Shown here one piece after another: positions 8,081-16,755 of a stretch of 64,000 nucleotides of DNA. The notes beneath the pieces were generated by a model. It was not told the DNA's origin and did not search any database. It saw only the letters and a program-made list of their open reading frames with translations. This stretch comes from Noviherbaspirillum galbum. Its GTDB lineage: Bacteria; Pseudomonadota; Gammaproteobacteria; Burkholderiales; Burkholderiaceae_D. Position 1 is the first letter of the stretch. Each line of letters begins with the position of its first letter. The stretch lies in the NCBI RefSeq assembly GCF_010974945.1, contig NZ_JAAIVB010000068.1, forward strand, positions 62,001 to 126,000, written 5' to 3'. Both the position numbers and the translations under genes were made by a program.

Positions 8081-8767
8081 TCATGCGCGGAAACGTCGCA
8101 GTCCGTCCAGATCGAGGATCTGGATGCCGCCGTAATCCACCTTCAGCAAGCCTTCCTTTTCCAGCACCTGCAGCGCCTGGTTGGCGCGCTGGCGCGACGA
8201 TCCGGAAAGATAGCCGATCTCTTCCTGCGAAATCTGCAGCAGGGTATCGGTGCCGGGATAGAGATGAGTGTTGAACAGGGCGGCGAGGCAGCGCGCCACG
8301 CGCGTGTCGACGTCCAGCAGGCGGTCGAACTCGACCATGCCGATGAACTGCCCCAGCCGTTCATTGAGCTGCATCAAAAGAAATCGCGTGAAGGGAAGGC
8401 TATTATCGAGCAGCCACATGAAGGTCTTGGCCGGCATGCGCGCGATGCGGCTGTCCCGCAGCGCCACCACGTCGTACTTGCGCGGCTCCTGCTTGAGCAG
8501 CGTGCCTTCGCCGAACCAGCCGCCGCGCGGCACGCCTGTGAAGGTCACCGACTTGCCCTCGGGCGAAAGGTTGTTCATCTTGACCAGCCCGTCGATCACG
8601 CCGATCCATGCTTCGCAAGGTTCGCCCTTGCGGCATACATACCCACCCTTGGGAATGGTCTGCTCGTACGTATCCGCTTCCACCCGGGCCATCTGTTCCG
8701 GCGTCAGCCCGTTTGCCCAGATGGTCTGGCGCAGCAATTCCTTGAGCGAGGTTTTTTCGACTGTCAT
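8081..8767 (-). CDS. Crp/Fnr family transcriptional regulator
   Basis: A 228-residue regulator with an N-terminal cyclic-nucleotide-binding-like beta barrel (about residues 20-140, GGYVCRKGEPCEAWIGVIDG and GGWFGEGTLL) and a C-terminal winged helix (ISQEEIGYLSGSSRQRANQAL). The ATG at 8767 is used; an in-frame GTG at 8779 is possible. The N-terminal Cys cluster of FNR is absent, so oxygen sensing through FeS is unlikely, and the effector is unknown. It is divergent from the acyl-CoA ligase/Liv operon with a 306-base intergenic region, which makes that operon its most likely target (inference). Confidence 0.9.
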   Translation of the reverse strand: MTVEKTSLKELLRQTIWANGLTPEQMARVEADTYEQTIPKGGYVCRKGEPCEAWIGVIDGLVKMNNLSPEGKSVTFTGVPRGGWFGEGTLLKQEPRKYDVVALRDSRIARMPAKTFMWLLDNSLPFTRFLLMQLNERLGQFIGMVEFDRLLDVDTRVARCLAALFNTHLYPGTDTLLQISQEEIGYLSGSSRQRANQALQVLEKEGLLKVDYGGIQILDLDGLRRFRA

Positions 8768-9073
8768 TGTGCAGCGCACCAGGCGCGCGAATAAATTTTT
8801 TGTTTGCGAAGTAGATTGTCAGCCGGACGACAGCACACGACAATCCCGCTGGCTAGTATGCTGACAACAAATGCTCCAGCGTGATGTGGCTGCGCGCTTC
8901 GCGACACCAACGCTGCCTGGAGACAAAAATTACTAACGGAGACATTGTAAGCCCAGACTCACGCCACGCGATACTGTTGGCGCAAGTCTTGGATGCAATC
9001 GCCCGCATGGCTGCCCGCATGCAGGCGCTCCGGCCCCTTCAGAACGGTTCGAACTGTGAGAGAGAGTGGGACG
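8768..9073. other. divergent intergenic region between the Crp/Fnr gene and the acyl-CoA ligase operon
   Basis: No gene is supported in these 306 bases. An AT-rich stretch lies at about 8790-8812. An inverted repeat attgtc (8815-8820) / gacaat (8839-8844) separated by 18 bases, with a further tgacaac copy near 8862, is a candidate regulator site. No perfect CRP or FNR half-site pair is visible. A clear ribosome site for the ligase is weak (GAGAGAG upstream of 9074). Confidence 0.4.
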
Positions 9074-11044
9074 ATGGCAGAGACAACTCACGACGCCGGC
9101 GGCACGACCTTTCCGCGCCTGCTGTTGAAGCATGCGCAGGAGCGCCCCGGCAAGCCGGCCTTCCGCGAGAAGGACCTCGGCATCTGGCAAACCTGGACCT
9201 GGTCGGAGGTCGGCGCCGAAGTGCGGGCCTTCGCCTGCGGCCTCGCCGCCATGGGATTTTCGCGCGGCATGAACCTGGCCATCATCGGCGACAACCGCCC
9301 GCGCCTCTACTGGGCCATGGCCGCGGCGCAATGCCTCGGCGGCGTCGCGGTCCCGCTCTACCAGGACGCGCCCGCAGCCGACATGGCCTACGTGCTGCAG
9401 GACGCCGGCATCGACTTCGCCATCGTCGAAGACCAGGAACAGGTCGACAAGCTGTTCGAGATCAAGCAGGGCGTGCTGCGCGACGGCGGCCTGCTCTCGC
9501 ACATCATCTACGACGACCCGCGCGGCATGCGCAACTACAAGCAGCCGGAACTGGCCTCGCTCGACACGGTGATCGAACTTGGCCGCGCCTATGACAGGCA
9601 GCATCCCGATTTCTTCCAGGCGCAAGTCGGCGCCGGCCGGTCCGACGACGTGGCGGTGATGCTTTATACCTCGGGCACCACCGGCAAGCCGAAGGGCGTC
9701 TGCCAGACGCACGCTTCCTTCATCCATGCCGCGTCCGGCGGCTGCGGCTTCGACCGGCTGACGGCGGACGAAGACATTCTTTCCTACCTGCCCATGGCGT
9801 GGGTGGGCGACCACCTGTTTTCCTATGCGCAGGCGATGCTGGCGGGCTTTACCGTCAACTGTCCCGAATCCGGCGACACCGTGCTGACGGACCTGCGCGA
9901 GATCGGCCCGACGTATTACTTCGCGCCGCCGCGCGTGTTCGAGAACATGCTGACGACGGTGATGATCCGCATGGAGGACGCCGGCGCAATCAAGCGAAGG
10001 ATGTTCCATCACTACATGGAAGTGGCGCGCCGGGTGGGTGCCGACATCCTCGATGGCAAGCCGGTCGGCATGGTGGAACGGCTGCAGTATGCGCTCGGCA
10101 AGTTCTTCGTCTACGGTCCGCTCAAGAACGTGCTCGGCCTGTCGCGCGTGCGCGTGGCCTACACCGCCGGCGCGGCGATCGGCCCGGACCTGTTCCGCTT
10201 CTACCGCTCCATCGGCGTCAACCTCAAGCAGCTCTACGGCGCCACCGAGACCTGCGCCTACGTCTGCCTCCAGCCGGACGGCAACATCAAGTTCGACAGC
10301 GTGGGCCTGCCCGCGCCCGGCGTGGAAGTGAAGCTGGCGCCGAACGGCGAGGTGCTGGTGAAGTCCGGCTCCATGCTCAAGGAATACTACAAGCGCCCGG
10401 ACGCCACCGCCGAAGTGATCGACGCGGACGGCTACTTCCATACGGGCGACGCCGGCATCTTCGACGAGCAGGGCCACCTCAAGATCATCGACCGCGCCGC
10501 CGACGTCGGCCGCCTGACCAGCGGCGAGATGTTCGCGCCGAACTACATCGAGAACAAGCTGAAGTTCTTCCCCTTCATCAAGGAAGCGGTCGCCTTCGGC
10601 AACGAACGCGCCATGGTCTGCGCCTTCATCAACATCGACATGGAAGCCGTCGGCAACTGGGCGGAGCGGCGCGGCATTCCCTATTCCGGCTATACCGACC
10701 TGGCGGCCAAGAAGGAAACCTACGACCTGGTGAAGGAATGCGTGGAAAAGGTCAACGCCGACCTCGCGAGCGAAGCCATGATGGCCGGCACGCAGATCCA
10801 CCGCTTCCTGGTGCTGCACAAGGAGCTCGACCCGGATGACGACGAGCTGACCCGTACCCGCAAGGTGCGCCGCCGCTTCGTCGCCGAGAAATACCGGGTG
10901 CTGATCGACGCCCTCTACACCGGCAAGCCGTCGCAGTACATCGAGACGCAGGTGAAGTTCGAGGACGGCAGGCAGGGCAAGGTCGCCGCCGACCTGCGCA
11001 TCGTCGACGTGAACACTTTTTCCACCTTGAAGAAGGCGGCCTGA
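9074..11044 (+). CDS. AMP-dependent long-chain-type acyl-CoA synthetase
   Basis: A 656-residue member of the ANL (acyl-CoA synthetase) family. The P-loop-like motif YTSGTTGKPKG, the YGATETC motif of the adenylate site and YFHTGDAG of the hinge region are all present. Such enzymes make acyl-AMP and then acyl-CoA from ATP, CoA and a carboxylic acid. The long length and the internal segment after the P-loop resemble the long-chain (FadD15/ACSL-like) subgroup. The start at 9074 (MAETTH) is preferred to 9047-or-earlier codons by position of the conserved N-terminus. It precedes livG by one base, so ligation is probably coupled to Liv-type import. Substrate unknown. Confidence 0.92.
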   Translation: MAETTHDAGGTTFPRLLLKHAQERPGKPAFREKDLGIWQTWTWSEVGAEVRAFACGLAAMGFSRGMNLAIIGDNRPRLYWAMAAAQCLGGVAVPLYQDAPAADMAYVLQDAGIDFAIVEDQEQVDKLFEIKQGVLRDGGLLSHIIYDDPRGMRNYKQPELASLDTVIELGRAYDRQHPDFFQAQVGAGRSDDVAVMLYTSGTTGKPKGVCQTHASFIHAASGGCGFDRLTADEDILSYLPMAWVGDHLFSYAQAMLAGFTVNCPESGDTVLTDLREIGPTYYFAPPRVFENMLTTVMIRMEDAGAIKRRMFHHYMEVARRVGADILDGKPVGMVERLQYALGKFFVYGPLKNVLGLSRVRVAYTAGAAIGPDLFRFYRSIGVNLKQLYGATETCAYVCLQPDGNIKFDSVGLPAPGVEVKLAPNGEVLVKSGSMLKEYYKRPDATAEVIDADGYFHTGDAGIFDEQGHLKIIDRAADVGRLTSGEMFAPNYIENKLKFFPFIKEAVAFGNERAMVCAFINIDMEAVGNWAERRGIPYSGYTDLAAKKETYDLVKECVEKVNADLASEAMMAGTQIHRFLVLHKELDPDDDELTRTRKVRRRFVAEKYRVLIDALYTGKPSQYIETQVKFEDGRQGKVAADLRIVDVNTFSTLKKAA

Positions 11045-11045
11045 C

Positions 11046-11840
11046 ATGCCCTTCGTTGACAACCGCAAGATCGGCGACGTCATTCTCGACCTGAAGAACA
11101 TTTCCCTGTCCTTCGGCGGCGTGAAGGCGCTCACCGACATTTCCTTCAACGTGCGCGAGCACGAGATCCGCGCCATCATCGGCCCCAATGGCGCGGGCAA
11201 GAGCTCGATGCTCAACGTGATCAATGGCGTCTACCGGCCGCAGCAGGGCGAGATCACCTACCGCGGCCAGGTGCGCCGGGACATGAACACCTATGCGGCA
11301 GCCAAGAGCGGCATCGCGCGCACCTTCCAGAACATCGCGCTGTTCAAGGGCATGTCGGTGCTGGACAACATCATGACCGGCCGCAACCTGAAGATGCAGA
11401 CCAACTTCCTGCTGCAGGCGCTCTACTGGGGCCCGGCGCAGAAGGAAGAGATCGCCCACCGCAAAAAGGTGGAAGAAATCATCGACTTCCTGGAAATCCA
11501 GCACATCCGCAAGACGCCGGTATCGCGCCTGCCCTACGGCCTGCAGAAGCGCGTCGAACTCGGCCGCGCGCTCGCCGCCGAGCCGGAGATCCTGCTGCTC
11601 GACGAGCCGATGGCCGGCATGAACGTGGAAGAGAAGCAGGACATGTGCCGCTTCATCCTCGACGTCAACGACCAGTTCGGCGCCACCATCGTGCTGATCG
11701 AGCATGACATGGGCGTGGTGATGGATATCTCGGACCGGGTCGTGGTGCTGGATTACGGCAAGAAGATCGGCGATGGCACGCCGGACGAGGTGCGGAGCAA
11801 CCAGGATGTGATCAATGCGTATCTGGGTGTGGCGCATTGA
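11046..11840 (+). CDS. livG: branched-chain amino acid-type ABC transporter ATP-binding protein (LivG-like)
   Basis: A 264-residue ABC ATPase of the LivG group. Walker A is GPNGAGKSS, the signature region reads LPYGLQKRVELGRALA (the LSGGQ position is altered as is usual in LivG), and Walker B is ILLLDEPMAGMN; a switch His follows in LIEHDMG. It starts one base after the ligase stop, so the two are almost certainly co-transcribed. Despite the name, transporters of this group next to CoA ligases often carry aromatic or other organic acids rather than leucine. The C-terminal Gly-rich LivG extension (GDGTPDEVRSNQDVINAYLG) is present. Confidence 0.92.
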   Translation: MPFVDNRKIGDVILDLKNISLSFGGVKALTDISFNVREHEIRAIIGPNGAGKSSMLNVINGVYRPQQGEITYRGQVRRDMNTYAAAKSGIARTFQNIALFKGMSVLDNIMTGRNLKMQTNFLLQALYWGPAQKEEIAHRKKVEEIIDFLEIQHIRKTPVSRLPYGLQKRVELGRALAAEPEILLLDEPMAGMNVEEKQDMCRFILDVNDQFGATIVLIEHDMGVVMDISDRVVVLDYGKKIGDGTPDEVRSNQDVINAYLGVAH

Positions 11841-11874
11841 TGGTGCTGCTGCCGTCCTTGGCGCCTTTCAGGCT

Positions 11875-12020
11875 CCCTCCCCTTCAAGGGGAGGGTTGGG
11901 GTGGGGATGGGGTTCGGTCGCAAGCAAAGTACAGCATTCGGTTCACTTTCGTTGTTAAGGCTGTTCTTCGATCACAATCGAAACCCATCCCCACCCTAGC
12001 CCTCCCCTTGAAAGGGAGGG
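11875..12020 (+). repeat. palindromic intercistronic repeat, copy 1 (livG-livH junction)
   Basis: About 146 bases forming an imperfect long palindrome. The left end is itself a hairpin (CCCTCCCCTTCAAGGGGAGGG, 11875-11895) followed by TTGGGGTGGGGATGGGGTT; the right end (12000-12020) is the mirror. The centre (about 11925-11970) differs more from copies 2 and 3 than the ends do. It lies wholly between livG and livH. Confidence 0.85.
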
Positions 12021-12062
12021 GACGAATGGTGCTAGCGCAAGAGTAAAAATCGGAGACAACCA

Positions 12063-12965
12063 ATGGAATTGACCTTCATCCTCGAAGTCTTCATCGGCGG
12101 CCTGCTGGCCGGGGTGATGTATGCGCTGGTGGCGCTGGGCTTCGTGCTGATCTACAAGGCATCGGGCGTGTTCAACTTCGCCCAGGGCGCGATGGTGTTC
12201 TTCGCCGCGCTCACCACCGTCGGCATCTCGAGCAAGTTCGGCGTCTCGCTGTGGCTTGCCGTGCCGCTGGCGATGGCGGCGATGGTGCTGCTGGGCCTGG
12301 CCACCGAGCGCATCGTGCTGCGGCCGCTGGTGAACCAGCCGGAAATCACGCTCTTCATGGCAACCATCGGCCTGACTTTCTTCGTCGAGGGCCTGGCCCA
12401 GCTGATGTGGGGCTCCGAGGTGCGGCAGCTCAACATCGGCATCGAGGACGTGCCCATCCAGGTGCTGCTCGACAAGTTCAACATCTCGGTGTCGCAGTTC
12501 GACGTGACTTCCGCCGGCATCTGCGCGGTGCTGGTCACCAGCCTGGCGCTGTTCTTTTCCAAGACCAAGATCGGACGCGCCCTGCGCGCGGTGGCGGACG
12601 ACCACCAGGCCGCGCTGGCCGTGGGCATCCCGCTGCAGCAGATCTGGGGCATCGTCTGGGCCGTCGCCGGTTTCGTGGCGCTGGTCGCCGGCCTGCTCTG
12701 GGGCGCGCGCAACGGCGTGCAGTTCGCGCTGACCTTCGTGGCGCTGAAGGCCCTGCCGGTGCTGATCCTCGGCGGCTTCACCTCGGTGCCGGGCGCCATC
12801 GTCGGCGGCCTGATCATCGGCGCCTCGGAAAAGCTGGCGGAAGTGTTCATCGGCCCCATGGTCGGCGGCGGCATCGAGGGCTGGTTCCCCTACGTGCTGG
12901 CCTTGCTGTTCCTGCTGGTGCGGCCGGAAGGCTTGTTTGGCGAGAAGATCATTCGACGGATTTGA
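12063..12965 (+). CDS. livH: Liv-type ABC transporter permease (LivH-like)
   Basis: A 300-residue permease with about eight hydrophobic segments. The opening GLLAGVMYALVALGFVLIYKASG followed by FNFAQGAM is diagnostic for LivH permeases, and IGRALRAVADDHQAALAVGI is the ATPase-contact loop. AATCGGAGACAACC upstream supplies the ribosome site. It follows livG across 222 bases that hold repeat copy 1. Together with LivM it should form the transmembrane channel. The ligand is not predictable from the permease. Confidence 0.93.
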   Translation: MELTFILEVFIGGLLAGVMYALVALGFVLIYKASGVFNFAQGAMVFFAALTTVGISSKFGVSLWLAVPLAMAAMVLLGLATERIVLRPLVNQPEITLFMATIGLTFFVEGLAQLMWGSEVRQLNIGIEDVPIQVLLDKFNISVSQFDVTSAGICAVLVTSLALFFSKTKIGRALRAVADDHQAALAVGIPLQQIWGIVWAVAGFVALVAGLLWGARNGVQFALTFVALKALPVLILGGFTSVPGAIVGGLIIGASEKLAEVFIGPMVGGGIEGWFPYVLALLFLLVRPEGLFGEKIIRRI

Positions 12966-12996
12966 AGAATCACAGCTCTTTCAAGTACAGAGAAAG

Positions 12997-13144
12997 CTCC
13001 TTCCCCTTCAAGGGGGAGGTTGGGTGGGGGATGGGTTTCCGACGCAAGCAAAGAACAGCATCCAGTTCATTGTCGAAGTTAATGCTGTTCTTTGCTTGCT
13101 GCCGAAACCCATCCCCACCCCGGCCCTCCCCTTGAAGGGGAGGG
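12997..13144 (+). repeat. palindromic intercistronic repeat, copy 2 (livH-livM junction)
   Basis: About 148 bases, the best-preserved copy. Outer arms are the CTCC/CCCTTCAAGG hairpin sequences plus GGGTGGGGGATGGG; inner arms are CAAGCAAAGAACAGCAT (from about 13045) and ATGCTGTTCTTTGCTTG (to about 13100), which are perfect reverse complements around a loop containing CCAGTTCATTGTCGAAG. Same orientation as copies 1 and 3. A frame reading through the right arm into livM gives a spurious Pro/Gly/Glu-rich N-terminus. Confidence 0.88.
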
Positions 13145-13184
13145 TGAGAACGGGGCGCTTAGCGCCAAATATAAGGATGCCACC

Positions 13185-14243
13185 ATGTTCTACCGCGAAG
13201 CTGGTCAATTCAAAGTCACCTACCAGGCCGACGGGCAGGTCTTTCCGATCCGCCAGGACCGCATCGGCATTGCCGCGCTGCTGGCCGTGGCCTTTCTGGT
13301 CGTGCCTTTCGTCGCCTCGCCCTACGTCTTTTCCGCGATCCTGATTCCCTTCCTGATCTTCGCGCTCGCTGCGCTGGGCCTGAACATCCTGACCGGCTAC
13401 GCCGGCCAGCTGTCGCTGGGAACGGCGGCCTTCATGGCGGTCGGGGCGTTTGCCGCCTACAACTTCATCCTGCGCATTCCCGGCATGCCGGTGCTGCTGG
13501 CCTTCATCCTCGGCGGGCTGTGCGCCGCCATGGTGGGCATCGTGTTCGGCCTGCCCTCGCTGCGCATCCGCGGCTTCTACCTTGCCGCCGCCACGCTGGC
13601 CACGCAGTTCTTCGTGGTGTGGTGCCTGACCAAGATCCAGTGGTTCACCAACTACAGCAGCTCGGGCGTGATTACCGCACAGAAGATCAGCATGTTCGGC
13701 TACACCTTCGACACGCCGGCCAGCAAGTACCTGCTGGTGCTGGCCATCGTCTGCGTCATGGCGCTGATGGTGAAGAACATGGTGCGCTCCAACGTCGGGC
13801 GCTCCTGGATGGCGGTGCGCGACATGGACGTTGCCGCGGAGGTGATCGGCTTCCGCCTGATGCGCACCAAGCTGCTGGCCTTCGCCGTGAGCTCCTTCTA
13901 CTGCGGCGTGGCGGGCGCGCTGTATGCCTATGCCTACCTCGGCACGGTGGAGCCGGAAGCCTACAGCCTGGACCTGTCCTTCCGCATCCTGTTCATGATC
14001 ATCATCGGCGGCGTGGGTTCCATCATCGGCGCCTTCTTCGGCTCGGCCTTCATCGTGCTGCTGCCCATCCTGCTGAACATCATCGCGCACGGCCTGCAGC
14101 TGCCGACGTCGGTGGCGTCCAACCTGGAGCTGATGGTGTTCGGCGCGCTGATCATCTTCTTCCTCATCGTCGAGCCGCACGGGCTCGCGCGGTTGTGGCA
14201 GATCGCCAAGGAAAAGCTTCGCTTGTGGCCTTTCCCGCATTAA
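13185..14243 (+). CDS. livM: Liv-type ABC transporter permease (LivM-like)
   Basis: A 352-residue permease with about nine hydrophobic segments. LGLNILTGYAGQLSLGTAAFMAVGAF is the diagnostic LivM motif (given as region about residues 60-85), and GRSWMAVRDMDVAAEVIGF is the ATPase-contact loop. The start at 13185 follows ATAAGGATGCCACC; the frame is open further upstream only because the repeat element lacks stops in that phase, and that extension is rejected. It pairs with LivH. The next gene (binding protein) follows after 65 bases with a strong ribosome site and no repeat. Confidence 0.93.
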   Translation: MFYREAGQFKVTYQADGQVFPIRQDRIGIAALLAVAFLVVPFVASPYVFSAILIPFLIFALAALGLNILTGYAGQLSLGTAAFMAVGAFAAYNFILRIPGMPVLLAFILGGLCAAMVGIVFGLPSLRIRGFYLAAATLATQFFVVWCLTKIQWFTNYSSSGVITAQKISMFGYTFDTPASKYLLVLAIVCVMALMVKNMVRSNVGRSWMAVRDMDVAAEVIGFRLMRTKLLAFAVSSFYCGVAGALYAYAYLGTVEPEAYSLDLSFRILFMIIIGGVGSIIGAFFGSAFIVLLPILLNIIAHGLQLPTSVASNLELMVFGALIIFFLIVEPHGLARLWQIAKEKLRLWPFPH

Positions 14244-14308
14244 AACAAACAAGCAAAGAGGGTTGAAAAGATTCCACTTTCAGCATCCAAATCAATAGGA
14301 GGAGCACA

Positions 14309-15622
14309 ATGAAGTCACTTAAATCCGTCATGCTGGGCGCCGTGATGGCAGCCACCATGGGCACGATGGGCGCGGCCGTCGCCCAGGAGCAGTACATTCC
14401 CATCCTGTCCTACCGCGTCGGTCCCTACGCCGCGGGCGGCTCCGGCTTCTTCGGCGGCACCATCGACTACATGAACCTGGTCAACGCCAACGGCGGCATC
14501 AATGGCGTGAAGCTGAAGTGGGAAGAATGCGAAACCGAATACAACCCCTCGCGCGGCGTGGAGTGCTATGAGCGCCTGAAGTCGAAGAACGGCGGCGCAT
14601 CGCTGGTCGAACCGCTCGCCACCGGCATCGCCTACGGCATCCTCGACCGCGTCGCGACCGACAAGATCCCGATGACGACCCTGGGCTATGGCCGCTCCGA
14701 CGCCGCCAACGGCAAGGTCTTCCCTTATGTCTTCCCGCTGATCACCAGCTACTGGAACCAGGCCACGGCCATGGTGGCCTACCTTGGCAGCAAGGCGGGC
14801 GGCGTGGACAAGCTCAAGGGCAAGAAGATCGTCCACCTCTACCATGATTCCGCGTTCGGCAAGGAGCCGATGCCGGTGCTGGATGCCGAAGCGCAGAAGT
14901 ATGGCTTCGAGCTGATCAAGATCCCCGTCGCCCATCCCGGCAACGAGCAGCAGTCGCAATGGCTGCAGATCCGCCAGGCCAAGCCGGATTACGTGATCCT
15001 GTGGGGCTGGGGCGTGATGAACGCGGTGGCGATCAAGACCGCGCAGCGCAACGGCTTCCCGCGCGAGAAGATCCTCGGCGTCTGGTGGGCAGGCTCGGAA
15101 GAGGACACCATCCCGGCCGGCGAAGCCGCCAAGGGCTACACCACCATGACCTTCAACACGCCGGGCAACTACCCGGTGCTCGACGAGATCCGCAAGAAAG
15201 TTTATGACGCCGGCAAGGGCAACCTCGACGACAAGACCCGCGTCGGCTCGGTCTACCACATGCGCGGCGTGACCGCGGCCATCCTGTGGGTGGAAGCGAT
15301 CCGCAAGGCGCAGGAAAAGTTCGGCAAGGGCAAGGTAATGACCGGCGAGCAGGTGCGCTGGGGCTTCGAGAACCTCGACGTGAACGAAGCGCGACAGAAG
15401 GAACTCGGCGCGCTCGGCATGTTCCCGCCGGTGAAGACCTCCTGCGACGACCACGAAGGCTCGGGCGCGGTGAAGGTGCAGCAGTGGAACGGCTCGAAGT
15501 GGGTGCCGATCACGCCGAACTGGGTGACCGGCGACAAGGCCCTGACGCGCAAGCTGCTGGAAGAGTCCTCGGCGAAGTATGCGGCGGAGAAGAACATCAA
15601 GGCGGCCTGTTTGGGGTCTTGA
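14309..15622 (+). CDS. Liv-type ABC transporter periplasmic substrate-binding protein
   Basis: A 437-residue periplasmic binding protein of the Leu/Ile/Val-binding superfamily (type I fold). Residues 1-25 are a signal peptide cut after AAVA. AGGAGGAGCACA before the ATG is the strongest ribosome site of the operon, in line with the excess of binding protein that ABC importers need. Landmarks include GGINGVKLKWEECETEYNPSRG (about residues 60-80) and GWGVMNAVAIKTAQRNGF. At about 410 mature residues it is larger than LivJ/LivK (about 350), as are binding proteins tied to aromatic or fatty acid clusters. Ligand unknown. Confidence 0.92.
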   Translation: MKSLKSVMLGAVMAATMGTMGAAVAQEQYIPILSYRVGPYAAGGSGFFGGTIDYMNLVNANGGINGVKLKWEECETEYNPSRGVECYERLKSKNGGASLVEPLATGIAYGILDRVATDKIPMTTLGYGRSDAANGKVFPYVFPLITSYWNQATAMVAYLGSKAGGVDKLKGKKIVHLYHDSAFGKEPMPVLDAEAQKYGFELIKIPVAHPGNEQQSQWLQIRQAKPDYVILWGWGVMNAVAIKTAQRNGFPREKILGVWWAGSEEDTIPAGEAAKGYTTMTFNTPGNYPVLDEIRKKVYDAGKGNLDDKTRVGSVYHMRGVTAAILWVEAIRKAQEKFGKGKVMTGEQVRWGFENLDVNEARQKELGALGMFPPVKTSCDDHEGSGAVKVQQWNGSKWVPITPNWVTGDKALTRKLLEESSAKYAAEKNIKAACLGS

Positions 15623-15658
15623 TTCGTTTATCCGGATCTTCTCGTTTCACGTCAGGCA

Positions 15659-15804
15659 CCCTCCCTTTCAAGGGGAGGGCTGGGGTGGGGATGGGGTTCG
15701 GCAGCAAGAAAAGAACAGCATCCAGTTCATTGTCGAAATCAACACTGTTCTTTGCCTGCATGGGAAACCCATCCCCACCCCTACCCTCCCCTTGAAAGGG
15801 AGGG
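15659..15804 (+). repeat. palindromic intercistronic repeat, copy 3 (binding protein-livF junction)
   Basis: About 146 bases with outer hairpins CCCTCCCTTTCAAGGGGAGGG (15659-15679) and its counterpart at 15784-15804. The inner part has AAGAACAGCATCCAGTTCATTGTCGAA, nearly identical to copy 2, then a diverged right inner arm (ACTGTTCTTTGCCTG). Same orientation as the other two copies relative to the operon. Confidence 0.87.
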
Positions 15805-15862
15805 AGTTGAACGGACGCCCTTCCCTGGAGGGCGGAAGTATTACTCAGAACCGACAACCCAC

Positions 15863-16708
15863 ATGAACACACCGACCGCCAGCATCGCTCCCGCCGCATC
15901 ACCGTCGGCGCCTTATCTTTCCGTGAACAACATCGAGGTCATCTACGACCACGTGATCCTGGTCCTGAAGGGCGTGTCGCTGCAGGTGCCGCAGGGGAAG
16001 ATCGTGGCCCTGCTCGGCGCGAACGGCGCGGGCAAGTCGACCACCATGAAGTCGATCTCTACCTTGCTGCGGGGCGAGCGCGGCGACGTCACCAAGGGCA
16101 GCGTCGAATTCAAGGGCGAGCGCGTCGACCAGCTCACGCCCAACGAACTCGTGAAGCGCGGCCTGTCGCAGGTGATGGAAGGCCGCCATTGCTTCGGCCA
16201 CCTGACCATCGAGGAAAACCTGCTGACCGGCGCCTACACCCGCAGCCTGTCGCGCGCGGCGCTCAAGGAGTCGCTCGACATGGTGTATCACTACTTTCCG
16301 CGACTGAAGGAACGCCGCGCCTCGCAGGCCGGCTATACCTCGGGCGGCGAGCAGCAGATGTGCGCCATCGGCCGCTCGCTCATGGCCAAGCCGTCGATGA
16401 TCCTGCTGGACGAACCCTCGATGGGCCTGGCGCCGCAAATCGTCGAGGAAATCTTCGAGATCGTGCAAGACCTGAACAAGAAGGAAAACGTGTCCTTCCT
16501 CGTGGCCGAGCAGAACACCATGGTGGCGCTGCGCTACGCCGACTTCGGCTACATCCTGGAAAACGGCCGCGTGGTGATGGAAGGCGAGGCCAGCGGCCTG
16601 GCCGCCAACGAAGACGTGAAAGAGTTTTACCTGGGCGTCTCCGGCGCGGAGCGCAAGAGCTTCCGCGACATGAAGTTCTACCGCCGCCGCAAGCGCTGGC
16701 TGGCCTGA
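15863..16708 (+). CDS. livF: Liv-type ABC transporter ATP-binding protein (LivF-like)
   Basis: A 281-residue ABC ATPase of the LivF group. Walker A is GANGAGKST, the signature is SGGEQQMCAIGRSLM, Walker B is MILLDEPSMGLAP, and the switch region is FLVAEQNTMVAL, the LivF pattern. The start at 15863 follows the repeat element; the upstream open frame is repeat-derived and rejected. The first 20 residues (Thr/Ala/Ser/Pro-rich) extend beyond usual LivF N-termini. The C-terminus ends in a basic FYRRRKRWLA tail. It completes a full Liv transporter with LivG, LivH, LivM and the binding protein. Confidence 0.92.
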   Translation: MNTPTASIAPAASPSAPYLSVNNIEVIYDHVILVLKGVSLQVPQGKIVALLGANGAGKSTTMKSISTLLRGERGDVTKGSVEFKGERVDQLTPNELVKRGLSQVMEGRHCFGHLTIEENLLTGAYTRSLSRAALKESLDMVYHYFPRLKERRASQAGYTSGGEQQMCAIGRSLMAKPSMILLDEPSMGLAPQIVEEIFEIVQDLNKKENVSFLVAEQNTMVALRYADFGYILENGRVVMEGEASGLAANEDVKEFYLGVSGAERKSFRDMKFYRRRKRWLA

Positions 16709-16755
16709 ACGCACGACACCTCTCCCGAACCAAGACATCCCGCGAAAGACCCGCC

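Noticed and set aside
8081-8767. FNR-like oxygen sensing by the Crp/Fnr protein
   Set aside because: The N-terminal Cys cluster needed for an FeS sensor is missing.
9047-9073. Upstream starts for the acyl-CoA ligase
   Set aside because: No ribosome site or family similarity before MAETTH at 9074.
8933-11224. 763-codon minus-strand open frame opposite the acyl-CoA ligase
   Set aside because: Antisense shadow of a GC-rich gene: His/Val/Ala/Arg-rich, no motifs, while the plus strand has clear ANL motifs.
13092-13184. N-terminal extension of livM through the repeat
   Set aside because: Encoded by the repeat arm (HPHPGPPLEGEGE), lacks a ribosome site and is absent from the family.
11875-15804. 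CRISPR array
   Set aside because: The three repeats are 147-bp palindromes more than 1 kb apart with genes between them, with no spacers and no cas genes.
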